Notes: a model not told the origin generated them from the letters alone. Counted from the stretch's first letter, positions 9,066-18,589 are shown. The stretch: DNA of 64,000 bases from Cupriavidus pauculus (GCF_022179805.1 NZ_BPUO01000004.1:124001-188000); one strand, 5' to 3'. Numbers and translations: made by a program.

Positions 9066-10048
9066 GTGACGGTCTCTCCAAAGTGGGACGCGAGCGCGGG
9101 CACCGTGCCCTGGTAAGCCAGTTCGAGCTGCTCGAGGCAGTCCTGGCAGCTGTCCGGCTTGCGGCTGATGACGGCGCGCATCAGCCGAAACTGCATGACC
9201 ATCGCCTCGGATGCCATCGTGTAGCACGCTTCGGCCACTGTATCGGGCAGCGCCTGCCCGTTCATGACCAACCAGCGCACATAGCGGCCCAGCAGCTCGA
9301 AATTGGCGCCAAGCTGCCGCAGGACGCTGGCGGCATAGATCTGGAAGTTCGACTCGTTGCGCGCCATCAACTGCTCCAGGTGCGCCGGGAACGCGGCGCG
9401 GAATGCCTGGATCGGGTTCTCGCGCGGGCGCCGCGCCAGATGCCCGCGCAGCAGGTCCACCGATGCGCGCAACAGGGTCTCATCGGTCAACGCTGGAAAG
9501 CGGCGCCGCACCACTTCCGCCTGCGGAAACATGGCCACGCCCCACATGGTCTCGTGGGCTGGCATGCGGAAGATGGCCAGGTAATCATCACCGCTCGCGG
9601 TGTGGTAGCCGTCGTGGTGGTAGTAGCCCACCGCCGTCGCCTCGGGCACCATGGCATCGATCGCAATGCACGCCCGCGCGTGCTGGCGCCGGTAGGTGCC
9701 GACAGGCTGCGGCAGCTGGTAGCTGTCCACCTCCAGCAGCACCGCGTTGCCGCGGTTGGTCTGTGCGGCAACATGCGCCTCGAGCCGGTTGTAGGTCGAC
9801 AGCTCGTCCTTGACGATGCCGTACAGGCACTCGAGGTCGGCCGACGGAATGTTCGACGACGTGAATTGGTCTCCCTCGAAATCGAGGGTGACCGTGAACG
9901 GTAAAGCTGCGACGGGCTCGAATTCCCATCCATGCAACAGTTCGACCCAAAGGTCGATATGGCGGTTGGAATGTGCCCATACCGGGTTGCCACCATGCAG
10001 CGCAAGCGCGCCGCCGCGTGTGCGTACAGCCTTGCCGTCTCCGTACAT
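9062..10048 (-). CDS. DUF1839 family protein, paralogue 2
   Basis: Protein of 328 residues of DUF1839 (PF08893), paralogous to the gene at 4266-5291. Shared blocks are SNRHIDLWVELLHGWEFEP, LPFTVTLDFEGDQFT, VLLEVDSYQLP, VGYYHHDGYHTASG and LRQLGANFELLGRYV. The ATG follows directly on the TAA of the ligase gene, and its stop overlaps the glycosidase start, so it is translationally coupled on both sides. This points to a function tied to the carrier-protein ligase, for example as acceptor or transferase of the carrier-bound amino acid; that role is inference. No catalytic motif is recognised. Confidence 0.82.
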   Translation of the reverse strand: MYGDGKAVRTRGGALALHGGNPVWAHSNRHIDLWVELLHGWEFEPVAALPFTVTLDFEGDQFTSSNIPSADLECLYGIVKDELSTYNRLEAHVAAQTNRGNAVLLEVDSYQLPQPVGTYRRQHARACIAIDAMVPEATAVGYYHHDGYHTASGDDYLAIFRMPAHETMWGVAMFPQAEVVRRRFPALTDETLLRASVDLLRGHLARRPRENPIQAFRAAFPAHLEQLMARNESNFQIYAASVLRQLGANFELLGRYVRWLVMNGQALPDTVAEACYTMASEAMVMQFRLMRAVISRKPDSCQDCLEQLELAYQGTVPALASHFGETVT

Positions 10049-11014
10049 TTACACGTCTCCCAGCGTCTCACGCACCGGTTGCGGCCAGGTGTCCGGATCG
10101 AGCCCGTGGTGCTTGAGCAGCGCCAGCACCAGCCGTTCAATGCCGAAGCCCACACAGCCCGTATGTGCCGCGCCGCCATCGGGCAGGCCGATATGCCAGA
10201 GCGCACCGAAGTGGTCGATGTGGTAGTTGAAACTCATGCAGGCAGTGGGCGGCGCGCCGTCGTTGACCGGAATCAGCAGCTCGAACTTGAGCTTCAGCTC
10301 GCGCTGGCTGTCGGCCACGATCTTGCCGCCGCGTCCGAAGAACGGATCGTTGGCCACGTCGACCTCCACCGGCAGCTGCAGCGCCTCGGCCAGGGCCTGT
10401 CCGCGCTCCATCCACAACTGGCGGAATGCGACGATGCGCTCGGGCGAGCCCAGGCACACGTATTCGCGCTGGCGAAACAGCTGCATGCGCGTGGGCTCCA
10501 GCGACGGCTCGTGCCGGTAGCAATACGACAGCACATCCACCACCTTGCCTTCGGGGGGCAGCGGGCCGCGCTTGGCCACCACGGGGTAGATCGGGTAACA
10601 GGCAGCGGGGGTCAGCACGACGCCGGTGAACTCCTGCTGGTCGGTCCACTCTTCCTTGTCCTCCAGCCTGGCCAGCAGGCGGCGGTGGGCGCGGTCGTCG
10701 CCGCAGAAGCTGTGGATGGTGCCGGCCAGTTGCGGGAAGTTCTTCAGGTATTCGCTGGTCTCGAAGTCCTGCCGGCCCATCGCAGGGGGAAAGTGCAGGA
10801 CTTCGGCCTGCTGGTCCGCGCCGATGCGCGTGATGGCCGCGTTCAGACCATTGGCGATGCTTTCGAATCGCGCGCTGCGGCCATATAGCCCCCTGACGCC
10901 GGTTTCGATCAGCATGCCCGCGGCCAGCAGCTGCTCCAGGTAGGTCCGCTCGGCGGGCGCGGATTCGGCCGCGCCGCCGCTGCTCACGACCTCGGTCAAT
11001 GCATGGGCATCCAT
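10049..11014 (-). CDS. Amino acid--[acyl-carrier-protein] ligase (class II aaRS-like)
   Basis: Protein of 321 residues resembling the catalytic core of atypical seryl-tRNA synthetases without a tRNA-binding domain. Motif 2 is CYRHEPSLEPTRMQLFRQRE (165-184) and motif 3 is GCVGFGIERLVLALL (286-300). Putative zinc ligands are C139, E184 and C287, the Cys-Glu-Cys pattern of this family. Members characterised in Bradyrhizobium activate small amino acids such as glycine or alanine and load them onto the phosphopantetheine of a small carrier protein rather than onto tRNA. The adjacent carrier-protein gene is the likely partner. It is 10 bp downstream of the dehydrogenase gene, in one operon. Confidence 0.88.
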   Translation of the reverse strand: MDAHALTEVVSSGGAAESAPAERTYLEQLLAAGMLIETGVRGLYGRSARFESIANGLNAAITRIGADQQAEVLHFPPAMGRQDFETSEYLKNFPQLAGTIHSFCGDDRAHRRLLARLEDKEEWTDQQEFTGVVLTPAACYPIYPVVAKRGPLPPEGKVVDVLSYCYRHEPSLEPTRMQLFRQREYVCLGSPERIVAFRQLWMERGQALAEALQLPVEVDVANDPFFGRGGKIVADSQRELKLKFELLIPVNDGAPPTACMSFNYHIDHFGALWHIGLPDGGAAHTGCVGFGIERLVLALLKHHGLDPDTWPQPVRETLGDV

Positions 11015-11024
11015 AGCTGTTTCC

Positions 11025-12218
11025 TCACGAACGGTCGGCCAGCAACAGGTTGGCGGTGTTGGCCTGAATGCGATCGTTGTTGATCATCAACGGTGCGGAC
11101 CACAGATCACGCAGATGGCGGCCCAGGCTGAATGGCGTGCCGTGCTTGTAGCCGGCCATGCCGCATACCAGCAGCGCCTGCTGCACGACATCGAGCGCCA
11201 TCGTCGACATGGCGGTCTTCAGTCCGTTCATCTCCGCCGCAAGCGCGAATGCCGCGGACACCGATGCGCCCGCGTGGCGCGCGCGCTGGCGCTCGAGCGC
11301 CATGTCTACGCGCGCCTCCATCATCTGCAGCAGGCTCACCGCCTCGGCCACGCGCGGTGCCGACGGCGGCAACTGGCCCGGCCGCGCGCGCGCCTGCCCC
11401 TGGAAGAAGGTCTTGGCACGCGACACCGCATCGCCAGCGATGCCCAGCCACAACGCGCTCCAGAGAATGTGCGAGACCGGCGTCATGGTGGCGTCGGCAA
11501 TCTCGCCGAACGGCACCGGCAGTACCTGGTCCACCTGGCCCACGGCCTCCAGCCGAAAGCCGTTGCTGCACGTGCCGCGCATGCCCAGCGTGTCCCACGT
11601 GTTCAGGCTTTGCAGCGTGTAGTCCTGCTTCAGCACGCAGACCATCACCTGGTCTGACGGCGCGGCATCGGCGTGGCGCCGCGCCGTGATCAGGATGCCG
11701 TCGGCATGTGCGCCATAGGAAATCGTGGGCGCCATCTTGAGCAGATGGAATCGGTCGCCCTCCACATTGACGGCACAGCTGCTGCTGCGCAAGGCGCCGC
11801 CGATGGCTTCTTCCGACGTGGCCGATGCCAGCAGCAGCTGTTCGTTGGCCACGCGTGACAGCAACTGCTGATGCCACGGGCTGCCGCTGCCATGTTCGAG
11901 CAGGCAGGCCACCTGGATCTGGTGCATCGCGTAGATCATGCCGGCGGATGCGCACGCCTCGCCCAGCACGCGTCCGATCATAGCCACCGTCGCCAGCGAC
12001 GCGCCACTGCCGCCCAGCACGGCCGGCACCATCGCGCCAAGCAGACCTTTCTCGCGCAGCACCTCGAACGCTTCGTGCGGGAAGCGGGCTTCCTGGTCCA
12101 CGGCGTCGGCAGAGCGCTGTGCCACTGCGGCGGCTTCGCGGGCTGCCGCGATCAGTTCTTCACCGGCCATGGCGCCGGCGCCGGAGGCATGCGCCAACGA
12201 TACCCTGGCCGTGTTCAT
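11025..12218 (-). CDS. Acyl-CoA dehydrogenase-like flavoprotein
   Basis: Protein of 397 residues with the acyl-CoA dehydrogenase fold. An N-terminal helical domain contains LREKGLLGAMVPAVLGGSGAS. The beta domain contains LLLASATSEEAIGG and LNTWDTLGMRGTCSNGF. The C-terminal helical domain ends KHGTPFSLGRHLRDLWSAPLMINNDRIQANTA. Its start codon overlaps the carrier-protein stop (ATGA). In this setting it may act on an aminoacyl- or acyl-carrier-protein thioester instead of acyl-CoA; that is inference from position. The catalytic base was not identified. Confidence 0.82.
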   Translation of the reverse strand: MNTARVSLAHASGAGAMAGEELIAAAREAAAVAQRSADAVDQEARFPHEAFEVLREKGLLGAMVPAVLGGSGASLATVAMIGRVLGEACASAGMIYAMHQIQVACLLEHGSGSPWHQQLLSRVANEQLLLASATSEEAIGGALRSSSCAVNVEGDRFHLLKMAPTISYGAHADGILITARRHADAAPSDQVMVCVLKQDYTLQSLNTWDTLGMRGTCSNGFRLEAVGQVDQVLPVPFGEIADATMTPVSHILWSALWLGIAGDAVSRAKTFFQGQARARPGQLPPSAPRVAEAVSLLQMMEARVDMALERQRARHAGASVSAAFALAAEMNGLKTAMSTMALDVVQQALLVCGMAGYKHGTPFSLGRHLRDLWSAPLMINNDRIQANTANLLLADRS

Positions 12219-12466
12219 GCCGCCTCCTGTTGGCGGCGAATGATCTCGACCGCAGCGGCGATCGAATCCACGCTGCGGAAGAGCTGGCGCGTCAGCATCT
12301 GATCGGGGATTTCGATATCGAAGGTGTTCTCCAGCGCCAGCATCACGTGCACGGTAGCCAGCGACGACAGCCCCGCCGCATAGAGGTCATCGCTATCGGC
12401 CAGCGTGCTCAGCGGCACGTCCAGTCGCGCCACTTCGCCAAGGATGTTGCGGATGGTGGATTTCAT
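12215..12466 (-). CDS. Acyl/aminoacyl carrier protein
   Basis: Protein of 83 residues. The four-helix carrier fold has a phosphopantetheine site in DLYAAGLSSLATVHVMLALE; Ser35 is the likely attachment residue. The following ENTFDIEIPDQMLTR block is typical of carriers paired with aaRS-like ligases rather than of the fatty-acid ACP. It is the first gene of a five-gene leftward operon (carrier, dehydrogenase, ligase, DUF1839, GH2), and the first two genes overlap by 4 nt. A phosphopantetheinyl transferase must come from elsewhere in the genome. Confidence 0.88.
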   Translation of the reverse strand: MKSTIRNILGEVARLDVPLSTLADSDDLYAAGLSSLATVHVMLALENTFDIEIPDQMLTRQLFRSVDSIAAAVEIIRRQQEAA

Positions 12467-13108
12467 TCGGTTTCTCCGGTGTCATCGACGGGCTCCATTC
12501 CAGGAGCTTTTTGCGTTGGCCTCGGTACGTTGTCGCACTAAGACAGCAAGCTGCAGGCGGCGGGCGTACTCAATACCGCGGTGCCGGTCCAGTCGCGCAG
12601 CGCGGTGCACAAGAAAATGAGGAACTCAGGCCGAAGCGACCCGTGACGAATGACGCCGATAGCGAAGCGAGATGCCCGTTGCGACGCCATGACCGCCACA
12701 GGACCCTTGCGGGATGCTGATTGAGCTCATGGTTGCGTAGGCGTTCATAGGCGTCTGTTGGGCGGCGCACACAGTTCCGACCCCCATGCGCCACGCGACA
12801 GCAGGCCTCGGCGCGTCATCCCGCGCGTTGGGAAACCCGCTTGCGGGGCACGTGCGCGGACGTGTGATGAAGTGCGTACCTCCATCGGCCCTGCCGCGCC
12901 AACGGCTTGTGCATGCGTGCATCCATCCCGAAGCATGAGGCGTCCGGACGGCCGCTGGACCCTCCGGCGCGGCCGGCAACGTCCGTGCGAGCGCGCCAGT
13001 ATTGGGCCGCAAGCCTGCAGCAGGCCGCTGGCGCAGGGTTGAGATGCCCGTGCAGCATGCGTCTTCTGGTTGATACTGTCCCGCACGGCGATTCGATATG
13101 GTCAATGT

Positions 13109-13137
13109 AATGGCCGCTCACCACGTGAGCGGCCATT
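13109..13137 (+). other. Perfect 13-bp inverted repeat
   Basis: AATGGCCGCTCAC (13109-13121) pairs exactly with GTGAGCGGCCATT (13125-13137) around a 3-nt loop. It sits immediately ahead of the terminator-like hairpin at 13141. It could be part of a small RNA or a protein-binding dyad. Confidence 0.7.
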
Positions 13138-13140
13138 TCA

Positions 13141-13178
13141 AAGCCCGCATGGTCCCCCGGTCGGCGGGCTTCTTTTTT
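13141..13178 (+). terminator. Rho-independent terminator-like hairpin
   Basis: AAGCCCGC (13141-13148) pairs with GCGGGCTT (13164-13171) and is followed by CTTTTTT on the plus strand. No plus-strand protein gene ends just before it, so it may terminate a small RNA. Confidence 0.6.
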
Positions 13179-13265
13179 GGCGCGGCCGGTCCGGTTTGCG
13201 ACAACGGGAAACGAGCGGCGACCCGCGCATGGGGACGCCGGTATCGAGCTGCGAAGCGATGCACG

Positions 13266-13526
13266 TCAGGGAAGCGGGGCGCGTGTCAGCGCGATGAACA
13301 TCGCGCGTGCGCTATCCAGGTGCCGGCTTGCTTCGCGCTCGCCGATCTCGCACGCGGCCAGGATGGCAGCGTCCTCAGAGGCGAAGCGACGTCCGTGCAG
13401 TTCGCCCCGATACAACAACGGCCCGCCAATGATGGCGAGCCGTATCTCATAGCAACATGCCCACTTGCCCCGGCCCTCGCGCACGGCAAACCCGTGGATG
13501 ACCAGGATATCCAGACTGTGTTCCAT
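13266..13526 (-). CDS. Conserved-looking small hypothetical protein
   Basis: Protein of 86 residues starting MEHSLDILVIHGFAVREG. ATG at 13526 is preceded by AGGGGG with about 4 nt spacing, a strong ribosome-binding site. The composition is balanced (CCYEIRLAIIGGPLLYRGEL, then FASEDAAILAACEIGER), unlike a chance frame in GC-rich DNA. No domain, signal peptide or membrane segment was recognised. It lies just upstream (in its own direction) of the terminator-like unit at 13.1 kb. Function unknown. Confidence 0.55.
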   Translation of the reverse strand: MEHSLDILVIHGFAVREGRGKWACCYEIRLAIIGGPLLYRGELHGRRFASEDAAILAACEIGEREASRHLDSARAMFIALTRAPLP

Positions 13527-13623
13527 ACGACCCCCTGCTGCGTCTCGGGACGGCCGGCCTCGGAAAGGCGCCGGCTTCTGACCCGAGCACAATCAGCATA
13601 GTCGTATCAAAGCGCGGGCGCCC

Positions 13624-14178
13624 TCATCCGATGGCTGTAGTCCCATCGGGGCTCAACCGCGACGCAGGGATGAAGTGCGAGATCGCTGACGCTGCCGCAT
13701 CGATTTGCGCGCCGTGCGGATGCAGGGACCTCAGCAGCGACAGCGCGCTGCGCGGAAAACATTGCCCGCCCGCCCACACCAGCGACGCAGCCGCGCACAC
13801 CAGCTCCACCGGGGCCGGCACGGCCAGGCAGCCGTTGGCACCCAGCATCGCGGCATGGCTCATGAGCGCGGAGTCCAGCGCGTCGGACAGCACCAGCCAC
13901 CGGCGTGGTGCCAACCGCGTGCGCACCCGGTCGAGCAGCGCGCGCGGATCGCCCGACACGCCGCTGCAATCCACCAGTGCCAGCGCCACGGGGTGGTCCG
14001 GCACGGGTTCGGTGGCATCGGGATTGTCAATCGTGGGTGTGGGTACGGTGAAGGCGTCGCCGTCGAGCAGCCATTCAGGGCCGTGCCAGCGAACCGGCGA
14101 TGGAATGTCCTGCCCTTCCATGCGTCGCGCCAGGATGCGGCACATCATTTCGTTGCTGGCGATGAGATAGGTCGTCAT
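13624..14178 (-). CDS. Stand-alone receiver-like protein without output domain
   Basis: Protein of 184 residues with a CheY-like alpha/beta pattern (MTTYLIASNEMMCRILARRM, VALALVDCSG, RWLVLSDALDS, LGANGCLAVPAPVELVCAAA, WAGGQCFPRSALSLL). It aligns by eye with the receiver part of the LuxR-type protein at 14448-15266 (IRLVLAGGECFPSQL). It lacks the N-terminal acidic pair and has no DNA-binding domain. A single aspartate remains at the usual beta-3 position (LVDCSG). A role as a phosphorylation-independent partner or decoy of the neighbouring regulator is possible but inferred. Confidence 0.6.
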   Translation of the reverse strand: MTTYLIASNEMMCRILARRMEGQDIPSPVRWHGPEWLLDGDAFTVPTPTIDNPDATEPVPDHPVALALVDCSGVSGDPRALLDRVRTRLAPRRWLVLSDALDSALMSHAAMLGANGCLAVPAPVELVCAAASLVWAGGQCFPRSALSLLRSLHPHGAQIDAAASAISHFIPASRLSPDGTTAIG

Positions 14179-14447
14179 CTGAATGCCATCCGCGCGTCGT
14201 GCACGTGTGTCCGCTGGGTGTGGTGCACCGGCGGGGCGCCCTGTCGGGGCGCATCGTTTTCTTGTGGAAATGATGGCGATGAGGAGTTATTGCCGGATTC
14301 CGCTGATTCCCGCGGCCGCCCCCCGGCGCCGGACCTGAATTACAAAACTAGCAAGCATGACCAGCCACCGCCTCATGCTTTTGGATGAGGGGTGGACCGG
14401 CAGATGGTGGAAGCGGGCCGCTACCCGTGTGCGGCCGATGATTCTTG

Positions 14448-15266
14448 TTATGCGGCCTCACATGCCTCCCGTGCGCTCAACGACGACATCGGGATATGAG
14501 TGGGCTTGGCCGGCGCGGGTCCGGCCCAGTTCAGGGTGGCGCCACGCTGCAGCGCCACGTACACCGCCTCGCCCTTGTTGCGCACGTGCAGGCGCTGGTA
14601 GAGCGTACAGGCGTGGGTCTTGGCGGTGGCCACCGAGATGTTCAGCAGGCGGCTGACCGTCTTGATCGGATAGCCACGCGCCAGCAGTGCCAGCACTTCG
14701 TACTGGCGCTCGGTGATATTGAGCAGATGCGCGCCAGAGGCGGGCGTTTCCAGCGATGCTGCCTGGCTGGGCGCGGCCACATCGGGCAGGTGCGTCGGCA
14801 CGCTGTGCAGCGGCACCACGATGGGCGCCGCGTCGTGGCGTGCCTCTACCGGCGACGGCTCGGCATGGCGGGCGGCAGGCAGCTGCGACGGGAAGCACTC
14901 CCCGCCGGCCAGCACCAGCCGGATCGCGGCTTCCAGCGCATCGGCCGAACAGGTCTTGGCCAGCAGGCCGCGCACGGCTTCGGGCATGCCCGCTTCGGGC
15001 AGCGGCACCGGCAGATGGTCCGCCAGCACCAGCACGCGCAGCGGCTTGAGCCGCTGGCAGAGTTCAGCCAGGGTATGCCAGCCCTGCTCCGCTTCGGCGG
15101 GCAGGCCAAAGAGCAGCAGGTCCGCGTGGTGTGTCCACGGATCGGGTTCGTGCAGGGCGGCGGGATCTAGATCGATGAGATCGCCCGGTACATGCGCTTG
15201 TGCCAACAGGTGGCGCAGACCGAGACGCAACAGAGGATGTGGCTCGAGCAACAGAATGGTGGCCAT
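14448..15266 (-). CDS. LuxR-type regulator with degenerate receiver domain
   Basis: Protein of 272 residues. The N-terminal receiver fold (ATILLLEPHPLLRLGLRHLL, DLLLFGLPAEAEQGW, LRVLVLADHLP) lacks the acidic pair and has phenylalanine where the phospho-accepting aspartate is expected, so it is probably not phosphorylated. The C-terminal LuxR/FixJ helix-turn-helix is LNITERQYEVLALLARGYPI with TVSRLLNISVATAKTH. It lies in tandem with the stand-alone receiver-like gene, separated by about 270 bp. Targets are unknown. Confidence 0.8.
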   Translation of the reverse strand: MATILLLEPHPLLRLGLRHLLAQAHVPGDLIDLDPAALHEPDPWTHHADLLLFGLPAEAEQGWHTLAELCQRLKPLRVLVLADHLPVPLPEAGMPEAVRGLLAKTCSADALEAAIRLVLAGGECFPSQLPAARHAEPSPVEARHDAAPIVVPLHSVPTHLPDVAAPSQAASLETPASGAHLLNITERQYEVLALLARGYPIKTVSRLLNISVATAKTHACTLYQRLHVRNKGEAVYVALQRGATLNWAGPAPAKPTHIPMSSLSAREACEAA

Positions 15267-15781
15267 GGCCGCTCACTTCTTATTGGCGCGTCGCTACGAA
15301 TCCTGGCAATCACTTCGTGCGGCGCGCTGATTGGAAGGGCTCCGCTTTTGGCGCGGCTGCACTTCCATACGGCCTGCATCACCTCCTGAGCCCCGACTGC
15401 GTCCGTGTTGTCCGGATCGCCGCCTACTGCACTTGGGCCCTCCCTCGGAGGATGTCAGACCGCCCCGTTTGCGTATGTTACGCGTTAGATGCTTCTGAAC
15501 TCAGATTCAAATTAAATCTAATTCTGGTGTTCAGCATAGGCAGCACTCCGATTGAAAGCAAGCGGATGCTGCAGTGCAACGGGTATTCCCTTGGTTGTAT
15601 GGCAACACCCCCACCAACGTATGGCAGCGGGCGTAACGACACCAAATGTGCGTTGTAACCGCCGGTATGTGACGCATGATTCTTTATGCTGCAGCGCACT
15701 AAAGTCGTGCCCCGAGCATGCCGTCAATGCGTAGGCATTTCAACCGCCCATACCCGGGCCAACCTGAGAAGAGTTCCACAG
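15267..15781. other. Intergenic region between LuxR-type gene and chemoreceptor
   Basis: About 515 bp between divergent genes. A relatively A+T-rich patch at about 15480-15560 probably contains promoter elements for one or both. Short frames here show no protein features. Confidence 0.4.
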
Positions 15782-17581
15782 ATGCTTTCCTCGCTTCGCG
15801 CACGTATCGTGGCCCTATCCGTGGCCATCGTGATCGTGGCGCTGGCTGCCAACGCCATCGTCAACCAGTTAGTGGCTCGTGCCTATAACAATGAGGCCAT
15901 CGACAACAACCTGGCCGCCGTGCAAACCGGCCATGTGGACGCCATTGCCGCGTGGGTTTCCGACCATACGCAAATGATCGCGTCACTGCAGGACGCTGCG
16001 CTGCAGGAAGATCCGATTCCCGCACTCAAGCTCGTGTCCAACGCGGGTGGCTTCATCAAGACTTATGTCGGCTATCCGGACAAGAGCCACCGGTTTTCGG
16101 ATGCCGCCGGACTGAAGCCCGACTACGACCCCACTGCGCGGCCCTGGTACAAGCAGGCCGTGGCCGCCGGCAAGCCAATCGTCACGCCGCCCTACATCGC
16201 GGCCAGCAGCGGCAAGCTCGTGGTGACGTTTGCCGTACCCGTGATCCGCGACGGCGGCGTCAAGGCGGTGATCGGCGGCGACGTGGCCATGGACACCGTG
16301 GTGGCCAATGTCCGCTCCATTCATCCCACGCCGGCCAGCTTCGGCATCCTGGTGGCGCGCGACGGCAAGATCGTCGCGCACCAGGACGACAAGCTCACGC
16401 TGAAGCCCATCGGCGAACTGGTGCCGGCGCTGGAAGGCGACAAGCTGGACGCGCTGGTATCGGCCAGCGCGCCGCTCGACGTCAATATCAATGGCGTCGA
16501 CAAGCTGGTGCGTGGCCGCGCCATCGCGGGCACCGACTGGGTGGCCGTGATCGCGCTGGACAAGGCCGAGGCCACGGCGGGCATGCGTTCCGTGCTGATC
16601 GCGTCGATGATCTCGCTGGTGATCGTGGCCTGCGCGGCGGCGGCGATCGTAGCGGGCGTGACGGCGGTGTCGTTCCGCCAGCTCTCCGGCATCCGCGACG
16701 CGATGGTGGCCATTGGCTCCGGCGACGGCGACCTGACGCGCCGCCTGCCCGCGCAAGGCACCGACGAGGTCGCGCAGATCGCGCGCGCGTTCAATGCGTT
16801 TGCCGACAAGCTCGTGCACGTGATGCGCCAGATTCGCGATGCGAGCGAATCGGTGCACGTGGCGGCCAACGAGATCGCGGAGGGCAACGCCGACCTGTCG
16901 CGGCGCACCGAATCGGCGGCCGCCAGCCTGGAGCAGACCGCCGCGTCGATGGAGGAGATCACCGCCACGGTCGGCCAGTCGGAAAGCTCGGCTCGCCAGG
17001 CCGACGAAACGGCAACGCAGGCACAGCAAGTGGCCACCGAAGGCGGCAGCGCGATTGCCGGAGCCATCGACACGATGGGCGCCATCGAACGCGCCGCCGT
17101 GAAGGTGTCGGACATCATCGGCGTGATCGAAGGCATTGCGTTCCAGACCAACATTCTTGCGCTGAACGCGGCCGTGGAAGCGGCACGCGCGGGCGAGCAG
17201 GGTCGCGGCTTTGCCGTGGTGGCGGGCGAAGTGCGCGCGCTGGCCCAGCGCAGCTCGCAGGCGGCCAAGGAAATCAAGACACTGATCGAGGCGACGGTAG
17301 GCAGCGTCAGCGAGGGATCGGGCCAGGTCCGGATGAGCGGCGAGACCATGCGCGAGATCGTCGGCAACGTGGGGCGCGTCACGCAGATCATCTCGGAAAT
17401 CACGAGCGCGGCGCGTGAGCAGACGCGTGGCATCCAGGAAGTGAATGTCGCCGTGGGGCAACTGGACCAGATGGTGCAGCAGAACGCCGCGCTGGTGGAG
17501 CAGTCCACGGCCGCCGCAGCCGCGTTGCAGGGTCAGGCGGCCACGCTTGCCGATGTAGTGCGGACCTTCCGCCTGGACTGA
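15782..17581 (+). CDS. Methyl-accepting chemotaxis protein with Cache sensor
   Basis: Protein of 599 residues. The N-terminal membrane segment is [22 protein letters not shown] periplasmic dCache domain follows ([60 protein letters not shown]). The second membrane segment is near residue 285 ([20 protein letters not shown]). HAMP and the signalling domain follow, with the hairpin tip [20 protein letters not shown]. The DYDPxxRPWY motif is typical of Cache receptors, some of which bind amino acids; the ligand is unassigned. ATG at 15782 was chosen by the membrane segment; the ribosome-binding site (GAAGAG) is modest. No che genes are in the window. Confidence 0.9.
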   Translation: MLSSLRARIVALSVAIVIVALAANAIVNQLVARAYNNEAIDNNLAAVQTGHVDAIAAWVSDHTQMIASLQDAALQEDPIPALKLVSNAGGFIKTYVGYPDKSHRFSDAAGLKPDYDPTARPWYKQAVAAGKPIVTPPYIAASSGKLVVTFAVPVIRDGGVKAVIGGDVAMDTVVANVRSIHPTPASFGILVARDGKIVAHQDDKLTLKPIGELVPALEGDKLDALVSASAPLDVNINGVDKLVRGRAIAGTDWVAVIALDKAEATAGMRSVLIASMISLVIVACAAAAIVAGVTAVSFRQLSGIRDAMVAIGSGDGDLTRRLPAQGTDEVAQIARAFNAFADKLVHVMRQIRDASESVHVAANEIAEGNADLSRRTESAAASLEQTAASMEEITATVGQSESSARQADETATQAQQVATEGGSAIAGAIDTMGAIERAAVKVSDIIGVIEGIAFQTNILALNAAVEAARAGEQGRGFAVVAGEVRALAQRSSQAAKEIKTLIEATVGSVSEGSGQVRMSGETMREIVGNVGRVTQIISEITSAAREQTRGIQEVNVAVGQLDQMVQQNAALVEQSTAAAAALQGQAATLADVVRTFRLD

Positions 17582-17615
17582 GTATCCGATCTGGCGCGGG
17601 GATGGCTGGCGCCGG

Positions 17616-18344
17616 TCAGCCTTCCCCCGCCCCTTGCTGCACGGCATCGCGCATGACACGCGCATGGATCTCGCGGCAGTGGCGCACGAGATCCGGCCGC
17701 GACAGCACGTACCGCCGCAACGGCGTGTCGATCTCGTAGTAATAGATATTGGCGACGAATCCGTAGATCGCCGCGTCGATCGACGTGGGCTGCTCGCCGA
17801 ACACGAATCCCGTCCCGCCAATCAGGTCTGCCACCACGCGCAGGTCTGCCACGCCGCGCGCATAGACCTGGTCCGGTGCGTAGCGGCCAATCCCCTGATA
17901 GTGATAGCGCTGATGGTTGTACGCGCGCGCGGCATCCAGGGCCTCTGGCGCGATGTCTGGATGCGTGGCGCGCAACGCGTGCCGGAAGGCCGGCCAGTAC
18001 CGGTCATCGGCCCAGCGCGAATAGCTCATCGGCCAGTACAGGTCGTCCAGCGTCCTGCGCACCAGGAAATCGAGGTTTCGTTGCCCCGCTGACAGGTGGC
18101 GGTCCAGCGTCACGCCGTAGCGCTCGGTCAGGTACGCCATGATGGCGTCGCTGTCGCCCACCGCCTGCTTGCCATCGACCAGATAAGGCAACTGGCCGCG
18201 CGGCGCCTTTGCGGTATCGAGGATATGGCGGTGTTCGAACGCCAGCCCGGCCAGCCGCATGAACGCAAATACCTTCAGGCCGAAGGCGTTGTTGTCGGCC
18301 ACCCCGAACAGCTCGGGATAGGAATAGAGCGTTGGCATTGGCAT
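17616..18344 (-). CDS. Glutathione S-transferase-like protein, metaxin/FAXC type
   Basis: Protein of 242 residues. A thioredoxin-like N-terminal domain opens TLYSYPELFGVADNNAFGLK, with GQLPYLVDGKQAVGDSDAI near residue 45. The helical C-terminal domain carries SIDAAIYGFVANIYYYEID. This matches the metaxin-like GST_N/GST_C families rather than classical beta-class GSTs, and the usual catalytic cysteine is not evident. ATG at 18344 has AGGAG about 8 nt upstream; the frame is open to 18422 but without signal. It converges on the chemoreceptor gene. Substrate unknown. Confidence 0.8.
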   Translation of the reverse strand: MPMPTLYSYPELFGVADNNAFGLKVFAFMRLAGLAFEHRHILDTAKAPRGQLPYLVDGKQAVGDSDAIMAYLTERYGVTLDRHLSAGQRNLDFLVRRTLDDLYWPMSYSRWADDRYWPAFRHALRATHPDIAPEALDAARAYNHQRYHYQGIGRYAPDQVYARGVADLRVVADLIGGTGFVFGEQPTSIDAAIYGFVANIYYYEIDTPLRRYVLSRPDLVRHCREIHARVMRDAVQQGAGEG

Positions 18345-18589
18345 GGCGGGGGCTCCTGCCGCGTTGTCGTGCGTGGATTGTGGCAGAAGGGGGCGTTTTT
18401 CCCCATGCATTCCACAATTCAATTATTTTGAATAACTATGACAGCGATAGCCTGCTTCCTCCGGTTGGGCGACCGCTATAGTTCTGCACATGGACAGCGC
18501 AGCAACGCACTGAAGCAAACGAAGCGAAGCCCGCGCCGCCCGATAAAACCTCAAATTCATTGAATCATCTTTTATACCGGAGAAACACC

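Larger units (their letters stand above)
12467..13265. other. Non-coding region with two-hairpin unit
   Basis: About 800 bp without a convincing protein gene; open frames on both strands are GC-rich artefacts lacking ribosome-binding sites. The left end must carry the promoter of the carrier-protein operon. The right part carries a perfect 13-bp hairpin followed by a terminator-like hairpin (listed separately), arranged like the 3' end of a small RNA. Confidence 0.4.

Noticed and set aside
12626..13105. Overlapping frames on both strands at 12.6-13.1 kb
   Set aside because: Several frames are open at once, none has a start signal or recognisable domain, and the region contains regulatory or RNA-like hairpins.
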